Source: Nelumbo lutea (lineage: Eukaryota; Streptophyta; Magnoliopsida; Proteales; Nelumbonaceae). Taken from it: DNA of 64,000 nt. Positions 12,501-24,500 of the stretch are shown piece after piece. How positions within the stretch are numbered: the first letter of the stretch is position 1; each line of letters starts with the position of its first letter. The position numbers and the translations under genes are program-made. The notes under the pieces are model-generated. The model did no database searches and was not told the origin of the DNA. It worked only from the letters and a program-made list of their open reading frames with translations. Location: the NCBI GenBank assembly GCA_022828595.1, contig JAKGHH010000003.1:54239759-54303758 (forward strand), written 5' to 3'.

Positions 12501-15500
12501 TACACAGCCAGAATTTTTTCTTTTCATTGTTATAGCTCCATAGACCATTGCCCTCTTTCTTGAACCAACTAATCACCACCTTCGAATCACCTTCCAGGAC
12601 CAAGCGTCTGATATTTAGTTCCCTTGCTCTTTGAATTCCTTCCAAAGCTCCAAGGATCTCAGCCCTAAGAGAGTCTCCTTCTTCTACAGGGCCTGAGAAC
12701 AAAGCAGTAACAATCCCTTCCTCATTCCTGAATATTCCCCCAATCCCACAGGGACCTGGATTCCTTAAGCTACTGCCATTAAAATTCAATTTTATAAATC
12801 CAGAGGGAAGAGTGGAACATGAGGGACTAAGAGTCCTTTACACAGAGCAGAGGTAGCTATCTCTTTCCAATTTCTTAACAAGTCAGTCACCTGAAAGTCT
12901 GAAAATAGATCCATAAATTTGAGCCGATGGGCAGCCCTTTAAATTAATAGGTCTAATAGGTCTTCCAGGGTTCTTTCTTGTCTGAAAATATTTTTGAATT
13001 TCTTTCTTCCCACAGGGAACAACACACGGCTGCCCTAATACCCCATCGCATAATCTTCCCTTGCTTCTTAGGCCATCTAAAAAACGAAGGAGAGAACAAC
13101 CTTTGGACACTCTCGGGAGGATTCCAAGAACACACAAAACGGGAAAGAGCCCACTCCCATACAGTTTTAGTAATCTTACAAGAGACCATAAGGTGGTAAC
13201 CGGATTCCCCATCAGCTTTACAAAGAGAACATCTATTAGGAAGTAAACAATAATTGGGTCTCTTTTTCTGAAGTAAATCATTTGTGTTTATTCTTTCTAG
13301 GAAAATTTCCCAACAAAAAATACCAACCCGAGGAGGAATAGGCTTGCTCCAAAGTTCCTTAACCGGAAAGGACAACCCAAGAGGGACAGAAGACTGAGTT
13401 ATGGTTTTGAAAAACGAAGCACAAGAGAAAGTACTTGAGGTGGAGAGGGTCCAAAATCTGGTGTCTTCCTTATTAGGATCTAGGGAGACATTCTCAAGGA
13501 TGGCTAACAAAGATAAAATGCTGTCCAAGTCTGTATCCCTAATTGCTTTACGTTGGCCTAGGTTCCATCCAAAACTAGAAGTGGAGTCTGAAGGACCTAA
13601 GAAAGAAGAGATATGTTCATTTTTCAAGTTTGATAGGGCACACAGGGAGGGAAATTGGTCCTTCAGAGGTGAACTCCTATCCAAAGTTGTTCCCAAAATT
13701 TTATTCGACTACTAGAGTTAAGACCATACCTGATCCAAGGGGAGAAATCTGGAAGTAGATCGTGAATGGATTTCCAAGGAGAAGTAGCTCTAGCCCTTGC
13801 CACAATTCCAGGATCCCAGCCGTTGTCTTCTAGCCCATGTGTGCTAGCCATAGTCTTTGTCCACAGTTTATCTCTTTCCACTGTAAACCTCCACAACCAT
13901 TTTCCCAACAAAGCCATATTCCTTTTCTTGATGTTTCCAATCCCAAGGCCTCCTAGTTTCTTACATCATTTACCACATCCCTACTCACCCTATGATCTCT
14001 CTTCTCCTCTCCAGGCTCCCACAGAATATCCCTCATTAATTTTTCCGAGAAGTTGGATACCTTAGTGGGGATCTTAAACACCGACATATAGTAAACATGT
14101 AGGTTAGCTACGGTAAACCTAATCAGAGTGACTGTCCCTCCTAAGGATAGATAATTTTACGCAACCTCTTCTCAAATCTCTCCACTACCGGATTCCAGAA
14201 GCTTACATTCTTAGGATAGATAATTTTACTTCAAAGGCCAATCCGAGGTTGCACAACCTAACACACCTGCATATTCTCTTAACTCCCTCTCCACATTCAC
14301 TTTCACCACACAACTCTTATCAAAGTTTACCTTGAGGTTAGACATTTGCTCAAAGAGTTGTATTGCCAATTTTAAATTCCAAATCCAATTTATGTCCCCA
14401 CCTTCATAGGACAAAATTGTGTCATTTGCTAACTGTAGATGTGTCAGTGGTACCTTATCCCTTCTTACTCGCCACCCATTTATCAAATTCCTCGAGTTTG
14501 CTCTACGGATCAGATTCCCAAGTACATCAGCAATCAGGGTGAATAGGAAGGGGGAGAGAGGATCTCCTTGTCTTATACCTCTCAAAGGAGGAAGAAAGTC
14601 AACCACAGTTCCATTCACCAAAATAGAATAGTGACAAGTCCTAATACAGCCCCATATCCATTTACAACACCTAAGCTTCTCAACACCTTCAATAGAAAAG
14701 ACCAATCAACTAGGTCATAAGCCTTCTCCAAATCCAATTTGCATACCACTCCCTTCTTCTTAGATTTCCTAAAGCTCTCCAAGCTCTGATTTGCAATGAG
14801 GATTTGATCAGGATCTGTCTTCCCTCCACAAAAGCTCCTTGGTTGGGTGCAATAATAGTGGGAAGGACCTTCTTTATCCTAAGGGACAACACTTTTGCAA
14901 TTATTTTGTACAAGCTATTCACCAAATTGACAGGTCTAAAATCCTTTGGTTGTGATGCCTCTTTCTTCTTTGGGACCAAAGCAATGAAAGTTGAGTTCAA
15001 ACCCAGATTAATTATTCCTCTTCTGTGAAAGTCCTTGAAGATTGACCTAAGATCCTTCTCCACCATATCCCAGCAATCCTAATAAAATGCCATTGCCATC
15101 TAGACTCGGAGCTTTTGTCCTATCCATTGAGAATACTACTTCCTTTATCTCCTCCAAATCAAAACTCTTTTCTAACGACTCTTTGTTCTTTGCACTTAGA
15201 GTCGGCCATTCCAATCCCTCCAACCATACCCTCTCATTCAAAGGCCTTTTAAACATAGATTTGAAATGATTTATTAAGGCCTCTGCTACATCTATTGGGT
15301 GGGACAAAACTGCTCCTTCTACTTCCATTTTTGATATGAAATTCTTTTTCCTCCTCCCATTTGCCACTGAATGGAAGAATTTAGTGTTTCTATCTCCCTC
15401 CTTTTGCCACTTACACCTAGATTTCTGCCTCCAACTTATTTCCTCCTTAACCAGGATATCCTCCATCTGCCGCCTCAAATCCCATCTCATTTTCTTTTCT

Positions 15501-18500
15501 TCCTCTCCAAAAGATCCCCATTCTTCCTTCATATCCAATTCCTCAGTCTGCTCCAGCAATACTTGTTTTCTTTCCTCTATTCTTCCAAACTCCAACCTAT
15601 TCCACTCCTTTATTTGTGATTTTAGGAATTGAAGTTTCTTGTGGAACCTTATTCCCTCCCATTCTACTACTAGATTAGATTGCTCCCACCACTCTTTGAT
15701 CTTCTCATTGAAATCTGGATGGGTCAACCACATTTTTAAACCTGAATGGGGTAGGTCCACCTCTCATTTCCTCCTTACACATCACTATAGGCCAATGGTT
15801 TGAAGTAAGTTTTGGAAGTGCCCTAGATGTTAGGTTACCCCAATGTTCCTCCCAATCTGTTGAGAATAAAAACCTATCCAGCTTTGAGCATATTGGCCTT
15901 GATTGAAGGTTGGACCATGTGAAGTTATTATTTAGGAGTGTAAGTTGTTTAAGCTCAAAAGTATCCACAAATTGGTTGAATTTCCTCATACTTGTTGTCA
16001 TTCTCTGTTTGGGATTGTTGGTTTCCTCTGTAAATCTCACTATATTAAAATCCCCTCCCACACACCATGGTTCTTTCCAAAGGCCCCTAATGTCACTTAA
16101 TTTTTCCCATAATTTCTTCCTCTGCCTATAGTCATTGGGGCCATATACATTTGTTAGTACCCCCATTCATACCCGTTTTCCATCTGTGTGAACTTCAGGG
16201 AGACAAAATGATCACCTGAGGATTATTTTACAATCCCACCTGATTAGTATATCTTCTTTCCACAATGTTACAATCCCACCTGAGGATCCCCACGAAGGAA
16301 CAACCACCCACTTTATCCCCCTAGATCTCCACACACTCCATGCCCATCTGCAGTCAAAATCCATTCTTTTGGACTTCTGAATCAATACAACATCTGGGTT
16401 AAACTTCTTAATCACCTCTTTAACTGTTGCTCTCTTCCTGACACTGCCGCATCCCCTCATATTCCAACTTAGGATTCTCATTTTAACTTCTTAAACTCAA
16501 CCCTGAAACCTCCAAAATCTATTTAAACCCTTTTCTTCTATCCCCTCTCACCTCAAACTTTTTGTCCCCCTCAATATCTCTTTTCAATCTCTCAACTTCA
16601 CTCAACTTTCTTTTCTTGATCTTACTATCCTCTTTTTTTTTTTTGCAGATAAACTTTTAAATCATTCGGATTCTTCACTTTGCACCCCAACTTTCCCACA
16701 AATTCTGCAACTAACTCTTCTTCTATTGTTCCACTCTTCTCACTCCTAGGAATCTTCTTATTCCTTTCCTCATTTCCTCCACCAATAGCCCTTTCTGCTA
16801 TATCTGTAATCCCCCTCTGCATTTCCTTCCTCTCCACTTCACCATTAATCTCTCAATGATTTTTCAAATTTTTGTCTCCCTGCATGTTTTCTCCACCACT
16901 TCCTCCCCTTCCTTATCCCCTTGTCTACTCACTGTGGCTTTCTGTCCATGGGCTTCCAACTCTTGGTTGAGAAGGGAATCTGGAACAAGGGACACAGAAC
17001 ACTCATCAGTGGCAAAAACTGAATTGACAGAGTTGACAGATATGCCTGAGGTCAACTGAGGTTTGTGAGGAGTATGCAATTGAGGATAATTGGTTGTCAC
17101 TCCCTGTTTCGAGAATTTGGAGCTCTTTGTCTCCTCGGTTTGGAGGGAATTATTCCCCATCACTTGATCTACACAAAGACCTCTTCCTGTACCCAGTTGT
17201 TTACCTCTCTGTGATGTACTCTTGTTCAGTTCTGGGTATACCCGAGCTATCTCCTTCCCAGACTCTTGCACTGTACTAGCACTTGGGAGGGGCTTGCCCA
17301 GTTTTGGGCTTTGGACACAGGTATTTGTTTCGTTCACCTGCACCTCCCCTTTCTCCTTTTGTTCCCCCATCGTATCCCCAAGGAACAGGTACTCCAAATT
17401 TGAACTCCCCCTATTTTGGTCTTCGTAAAGTCCTTCATCTCCCAAGCTGCCTAAACTCTCACACTCTTCTTGGTTCTCATCAGTCATTCTATGAACTGCA
17501 ACTCATCCACCCTCGGTCTTCTTCTTCCCTCTCTTCTGTCTTGTTTCTCATGTAGCACAGGTTTGGGTGATCAAAAGCATGGCAATTCTGCTTGTCACCA
17601 TCTGGTCGACTTACCCAGCTCAGAGATCGGTTTCCCCCTGCCGTTCACCTCTTCTGAAGCTCCATCTGTTCGGCCAAACCTGTCTTAGACGATGATAGAG
17701 GAAAACTCTCATCTATCATCATCCTTACCTTTTCCCTTCCCACATGATGACTTAAGTTGTCACATGGGCCTCTGTTGTTGCCATAAGATTCCCCTGTTGG
17801 CTCACCCGTCTTTCCAGACGGGTCAGTCTTTCTTGCAGCCGGTTCAGATATCTTTCTATTAAGACACGCACGAACCTTTCCCCTTCTGGCCATGTTAGCA
17901 TAGGAAGGGCCACCATCATATCTCGTTCTTACCATAAAGATATTTGAATTAATAGCCTTAATAGGAAGGCTTCGAGACTTGGGACTCCCCTGTGACTGTT
18001 TCCCTTCCTGTTTCACTCTCCCACACGCTTCAGACTTCCCTGCCAGTCCCTGAGAGCCATGTGTAGTCAATCCTGCAATCTCTTCTCTGCCTCCTACCTG
18101 TGTTCGTCTTCCCCAGAGTGATGCCTCAGCTTCTGGGGCCAACCAGACTCTGTACCATGCATCTTCTGAGTGCACTTCGAATGAATTGGGCAGGTTTTCT
18201 GGTTTAACCCCTGCAACCTTTAGTTCTACAACTCGCAGGCTCCTCGTGTTAACCTCCAGCAGAACTCCACCTAGAGGTCTGACGATTTTCCTAAGAGTTG
18301 GTTCGTTCCAGAGATTGAAGGGTAGTCCTAGAAGTTTGATCAAGAAGCTACTGTCTTTTGGCTCTACTTCATTGCAAATTGGAACCCAGTTCTGTATCTG
18401 TATCAGTCTTCCTTCTATTTCGACTGTGCTAAAGTTCAGTTTCTTATCGCCAATATCTAATATGGCTTTCTTCTCAGCTAACGGTAATAAGACTGCATCT

Positions 18501-21500
18501 CCTTCTAGGCCCAGTCTTTCTGCAACTGCAGCTAAGATCTTCATCCAGTCCCCTATCGCCCTATCTGCCATTAATACCATCTTGTTCTCCCACTTACCTC
18601 TCCCTTCTTCAAATGCTACTCTCCAGTGTTCAGTTGAACTAGCTACCATGATTTCAGGGCATTGATCCTTATAAGGCTCTGGGGCACAAAGATTTGTTGG
18701 ATTACTTCCCACGTGGCTACTATCAGGTTCTTCTGCAACTTTCCTCTCAACCTCCATGAGAAATGCCTGAAGATTAAGAGCAAAGGAAGCCCATCCTCGC
18801 CCCTTCTGTCCTTCCGGTATACATATCATTTGCCTTTTGTTATTGCCAAAGTGATCTGTTACCATGATAAACCAGCCTCTTCCATTCCTTTTTAGTACCG
18901 ATTCAAATCTTTTTCCCCCACAGATCACCGAGTTTCTCCATCCTTCTTCCCGTATGGTGTTAACAGTTCAATCAACAAATCCTTTCAACCAATAACACGC
19001 TTCCTCTGGTAGAAAAATTGTCGCCCTGCTGCCTTCTCTGGTTTTCAGATAAACCTTCCCCTTTGTCCTTCCCTGTTCGAATAGGACATTTTTTGCTTCA
19101 ATGATCATCTCCAATCGCCACTTCCCCGCCGGCCTGAAGTTTCTCTCCTCTCCTATTCCTTCCTGTTCTAATTGGTGTTTAGCCATCCAAAGAAAGAACC
19201 GAATAACACACACACATATGCCATCTATTGAAGAATGTTAACATAAACCATTTGGTTTTTTATCAGAGGTCTCTTGTCTCCTTCAAAGTAGACGAAAACT
19301 ACTGTTACGTCCTACCGGGAATGTAACAGCAGTCTTCTGGGAGGTGTATAAACTGGAAAGAAAGAAAGAGAAGAATCTTTTCCAACAAAGCAAGAGAGGA
19401 GCAGTATTGTGCTGTTATTGGTTCAAGATGGTGTAATGGGTGTTGCTTCTTCCAGAATTTAGAGACTCGAAGAGAGAAGATTTTGGTTCTGATTTCTGGA
19501 ATTTCTTGAGTCTTTGTTAAATGATACAAGAGTATTTTTTCTGTCTGTTCTTTTGTTCTTTTTTATGTTTTATTTCCTGTTAGCTGAATTGTGGGTGATG
19601 TCTGCTGCATATTACCTTCTTCCGATTTAATGAACTTTTTTATTTGTCTTAAAAAAGATGAAAAAAGGGGGGAGCACACCAACAATTGCTTTCTACAGGG
19701 ATGATAATATTGCTCTTTATGACAGGCCAAGGTCCCAACCATTTGGATTTTCACCATGAATACTTCTTGCCACCACATGCTAAAACTTTTGGGATATCTT
19801 CATAACCATTTACCTTATAGGTCTAAATTCTTTAGTCTCAAATTCTCCAAACCTACCCACCTCCCCCCAAATTCTTTCCTCCTACCTAGGGTTCAACTTG
19901 AGTTGGCTCAAGTTAGCATTTTACACTGCCTTGGGCTTGGGCCTTTTTGTTGGGTCCATTCAAAATTTCACAAAAGCCCAACCTGAGACCACCCAAGTTG
20001 CACCCCTATTCCTACCCATCCAATTCCTATTAATTCCTATAGAAACCCCTAGCCACCCAATTGCAATTAATTAAGTGATCTTTCTTAGGCTCACTGGGTT
20101 CCCATAGAAAAGCCCTCATTATTTCCTCAAGTTTCTTAGCTACTAAAGGCAGTATCCTAAAGGTGGGAACATAGTAAATGGGTAGGCTTTCTAGGGTTGA
20201 TAAGGGCTCAAATCATTGTCTACAAGCTCCAATTTAGACTTAAAAACTGATTAGAAAAGACTCTTAAATTTTTATGCTTGAATATGATTATAACTCATAG
20301 GGAAAGTCTAAATATTGGCAACTAATTCTAGTAAAACTAAACAAGCCGAAAACAACTCTAATATAGACCTAGAAAATTAGATAGACTCAAATCGCATAAA
20401 AGGTTGTCATCATATCACTAAAATTATCATAACTCCACTATCCATGGAGTTAGATATCTATAATATAAAAGAAGCCACTATAACTAGTAAGAAGAGTTTT
20501 TTAAGTGTGAACTAGTAGGCTGGGGGAACAAATTTTGGCTGTACAAGGAGTGACGGTCATATGAATTTTGCTAGTAGTATCTCTCAGATTATAGAATGCT
20601 TTTCTCAAAGTTTTTGTAGGAAAGGACAATTATAGTATCGATGGGGAGGTGTTTTTTTTTTGATAAGTAATAGAGTGATTTATTAAGAATAATTAATATG
20701 AGCCAACTTAAGGTACAATATAGAGTTCCCACAGAAAGGCGTGAGGTGCTGATTTACTGTCTATTTTACATAAGAAAGTCATGACATTATGGTTGATTTG
20801 CCTCAAGCAAGTAGTTAGCCATATTATCAAGTTATGTTTTTCTTAGGCTGTCAGGCCTTGTATAAAAGGAACAATAATATTGAAGCTTGAATCCTCATTT
20901 GTCTCTCTCTCTCTCTTCTTCTTCTTCTTCTTCTTCTTCTTCTCTACAAGAGGTTGTGCTGCCTTGAAGAAGGTAAGAAGCACATGTGTTGTGCAGTAGA
21001 CCTGTTTGTGGGCCAGGTAGCTTGATGGTCTGGCCTAGCATGGCTGAGACAAAATTTTAGGCACTCGGTCTTGGGCTTTGAGCACCAGGCTTGACTATTT
21101 TTTAGGCCAGGCTTAGGCTTTTTGAAATAAGCTTGACTTGAGCTTGTGCCTAGGCCAATGATATTGCATATAATAAAAATATATATTAATCATATGTAAT
21201 TATATATAAATATGTTATATATACTATTCTACCAAATATTATATATATATATATATATATTATTTGTTAACTTATAACCAAACTAATATAATATTACACC
21301 ATAGGTAGGACTTCTATGTCCATACTAGGCTTTTGGCTTGGGCATGGGCATGTGCAGTTTTTGTTAATAAAGAGGCAAAGCCTGACCTTGCTCGTAAAGA
21401 GGTCTATTGGGCAGTAACCCAACAATCTGGTATCAGATCTATGACCAACACTCAATCCACAACTATGGAGGATGGGATAAATTGGCTGGAGGTTGGCCTT

Positions 21501-24500
21501 AACAAGTTTTAAGGCAACTTGAAGGAGACCAAGGAGGTATTGACAGCTATGTTGTCATAGTGTGAGAAGATAATGTCCTCATCTATTGGAGTTAATGAAT
21601 TAGAGCAAGATGCTTCTTCTAATGGCAGTAGTGGTGAGTCCAACAAACCTATTTAGTTAAACTTCCCAATGTTGACATGGGATTTTGATTCACTTTATCT
21701 AGCTGGCTTTCCGATTGGCCAACTCTGATTCCTCAATTTGGTTTATAGAGTTCATAGTTGGCTTTCTGTTGATCAACTCTGAATCTTTTCTCTAGTTTAT
21801 GGAGTTCAGAATAGTTGGCTTTCCGCTAGCCAACTCTGTTTTGGTAATTCTGTTGGCATTTCTAATGATCTAGTTGTTTGACATAGTTGGTTATTCAGTT
21901 CGAAGATTGTAATTGGCCTTTTGATGGCTAAATCTGATTCTTTGGCATGATATGTGTTGGCTTTCTGTTGGCCAACTTCAATTTGGTGATTACTAGATCA
22001 TGACTTGGCTCTACTCTAGTTTTCCGACACAAGTTCATTCAGCTTTCTAACATCCAACTTTGGTTTTTAAGAGGCCCCTTCAACATCTAAAGTTTCCTAG
22101 TTGTTGCTTCAACAATACACCCATTTTCATGGAGATTGCTTCAACATCCTTCTTGCAAACTCAAGCTGGTTTCCCCACCTTGAGTTTGAGGGAGGGTGTT
22201 GAGAGATATATTGTATTTGGTTGTATTTGGATTTTTGGAGGTTATAGGGGTATGTTTGTAATGCTGATAAGATTTGGGGACTTGCATATATTTATGGGAG
22301 GAAGAGGGGCCTATGTGAAATTTTGGTATAATTTGGCTTTTTGCTTATTTAAACCATTGGTTGTATGGGATTAGGGTTAAGTGAGAGTGGATATTTTGTT
22401 GTGAGTCTTGAGAGGTTAGCCATGTATCTCTTGTTCTCATGGTGGAAAATTTTCCCTCTCTTCTTGTGTATGTAGGCTATTGAGCCAAACCATGTTAAAA
22501 ATTGATATTTTATCTATTTCTTCTTCTTTCTCCAAATCAGTTTTTTAATTAATAAAATTTTAATATTACTCGTAAAAAAAACTTTCCAATGTTTTCTGGA
22601 GAATATCCAATGGGTGGATATTCAAAGCAGAGAGTTACTTTCAGTACCATGAAACACCCAATTACCATAGGGTTTCAATTGCCTTGATCTGTTTGGAGGT
22701 AGATGCAATCTCATGATTTCAGTGGTATAGAGGATCTCACCCTCAAGTTACTTGGGTGGATTTCATTGAAGCTTTGTGTGTGAGATTTTGCCCATCTGCT
22801 TATGAGGACTATGATGAGCTCTACAACAAACAAGATTGGTATGCGAGTACCAATTGAGTTTGAGAGATTGGTGACAAAAGTTCTGGAGTGGTCGGAGAAA
22901 GTGTTGTTGGAAAGTTTTTGTAGGAGGCTTCAAGGATGAGATCCGATTGGCAGTAAAGGCCTTGAAGTGAACAAAAATGATGATGACAATGGGTGTGTGT
23001 TTGTAAGAGGAAAAGTTGATCCAGTTCAAGAGGTCTACCTAATCGGTTGGTCCACTACTCAAAGACCCTTGGCTAGAAGGTTGAGATGGTTGGCCCACAC
23101 ACTCTTGGGCCTATGGCCTAACCCATAGTTCCCTTTCAAGTGTTTCACTTGGGCTGAGATGCATGCTAGAAGGGAAGGAGGCCTATGTTACAATTGTGTG
23201 AGAAATTTGGGTCGGGCCACAAGTGCAAGGTCCAATAGGTGTTTATACTATGGATCAATGAATTAGAAGAAGATGGCCTAGTGGAGGCCACCAACAAAGA
23301 AGCCCAATATAAGAGGAGAGACCTAGCCAATCTAGAGGTATCTTTATATGCCTTAATGAGCCTTTCTTCTCCCCAGGCCATGCAAGTAGAAGGAAGGTTG
23401 CTAGGCCATCTTGTGCTTGTGAGTACACTGAACTTTGTTACTTTCCAAGTGCCTTGTTATCCAGTACATGGATTCCTTTGTTGTGCATGTTGTTGATAGA
23501 AATCATATTGTTTGCGAGAGCCTATGCTACAAGCAATACCTTAAAATCCAAGGCCATGACTTCATTCTAGATTTGTACCTTCTTGATTTCAGTGGAGACA
23601 AAATGGTCCTCGACATCCAATGGTTATGGTTACTAGGACTTGTCTTATGTGATTGGTCTCATTTGGTCATAGGCTTCATGGTTGTAGGAAACCCTTGTCA
23701 TCTAAAGGGGCTTAACCCATCTAGCCCATAGGCTGAAGGTCTTTAGATGATTCTCAGAAGTTGCATGCACTTGATCCAACCTGGTTTAATGCAATTGGGC
23801 CTACAACTACAACCTGTTAGTTTGCTACTTATTGGTGAGACAGAAGTCCAGGTTGGAGCTAAAGAGGTGAAATAATCGCAACTTCTATTAGCCTAATGCG
23901 GTGGTATATTTGAAGAACCTCATGGGTTGCCTCCTCAATGGGCCCAGGGATATAGGATACCCATAATACTGGGGGGTGCACCTACTAAAGTCTAGCCTTA
24001 CCACTACCCCTATTTTTAGAAAATAGAAATTGAAAAGATTGTTTAGGAGCTCCTTGACAAGTAGTTGATCTAGCGTAGTACATGCTTGTATTTATCCCTA
24101 GTTGTCTTTGTAAAAAAGAAGCAAGTGACTTGTCATTTTTGTGTTGACTATTGAGTTAAGAGAAGTGGCCATCCATTCAAAATTGGACTTAAGATTGGGA
24201 TATAACTAAATTAGAGTGCACCTTGCAGACATGCCCAAAACTGCTTTCTACACTCATGATGGGCATTATGAGTTCCTTGTCATGCCATTTGGCTTGATGA
24301 ATGCCCCATCAGCATGTCAACTAACATAAAATAGAACAACAAATAAAGAAGAAAATAAGAAGAAGAAATAGAGAAAACACAAATATTTAACATGTTTTGG
24401 CTTAGTAGTAGCCTACATCCACGGGAAGAGAGGGAAAAATATCCACCATGAGAACAAGAGATACATGGCTGACCTCTCAAGACTCAACAAAAAATCCACT

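Larger units (their letters stand above)
12129..19222 (-). mobile_element. Near full-length 7.1 kb LINE, minus strand, nested in the 3' LTR
   Basis: Target duplications of 12 bp with one mismatch, ATCAATTGAAGA (12117-12128) and ATCTATTGAAGA (19223-19234), flank it. Its 3' end is at 12129, where a run of T is the poly(A) tail on the minus strand. Its 5' end is at 19222. It carries ORF1 (about 19213 to 16625) and ORF2 (16481 to about 12240) with endonuclease, reverse transcriptase, zf-RVT and RNase H, the plan of plant L1/RIL LINEs. Both ORFs are broken. A SINE lies in the RNase H domain. Confidence 0.92.
9595..19328 (+). mobile_element. Short non-autonomous LTR retrotransposon, with both LTRs and target duplication
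   Basis: The element has TG...CA LTR ends (TGTTAC ... GTAACA) and a perfect 5 bp target duplication, GCAGT, at 9590-9594 and 19329-19333. It sits inside the plus-strand LINE. The 5' LTR is 9595-9980, a tRNA-Met primer site follows at 9983, a purine tract lies at 11811-11825, and the 3' LTR starts at 11826. The 3' LTR is split by a later LINE (12129-19222) and finishes at 19235-19328. Without that LINE the element is about 2.6 kb, with an internal region of about 1.85 kb and no gag, protease, RT or integrase. Proteins from another element must have moved it. Its interior carries host-derived sequence. Confidence 0.9.
6350..19665 (+). mobile_element. Plus-strand LINE (L1/RIL type), 5'-truncated and split by later insertions
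   Basis: The left part (6350-9594) carries the endonuclease-RT linker ([15 protein letters not shown]...), the reverse transcriptase (KASGPDGFN near 7675, [10 protein letters not shown] near 8335) and the post-RT segment ending [16 protein letters not shown] near 9085. A decayed zf-RVT region follows. The frame is broken by several stops and shifts. It is cut at 9594 by an LTR retrotransposon. After 19333 the same zf-RVT text resumes (…SVPFAV then [14 protein letters not shown]), which proves the two pieces were one element. The 3' end lies near 19665 in an A-rich tail (…cttaaaaaagatgaaaaaag). No RNase H domain follows the zf-RVT region. A hAT-like repeat interrupts it at 6619-7370. Confidence 0.85.
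21437..23760 (+). pseudogene. Gypsy gag and protease, decayed
   Basis: The gag text starts [15 protein letters not shown] near 21440. It is split by the 21674-22578 insertion and resumes near 22594 ([40 protein letters not shown]). The protease region near 23340-23640 reads [25 protein letters not shown], with the usual DSG lost, then [11 protein letters not shown] and [22 protein letters not shown]. Multiple stops and shifts. Confidence 0.75.

Noticed and set aside
17094..18895. Several + strand ORFs of 60-159 codons
   Set aside because: They are antisense shadows of LINE ORF1 and lack recognisable domains.
22060..22374. A conserved 104-residue protein, seen again at 24512-24826 (minus)
   Set aside because: The two open frames are similar because both lie in copies of the same LTR. 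They span the LTR boundary and purine tract, and the third LTR copy (26408-26778) does not keep the frame.
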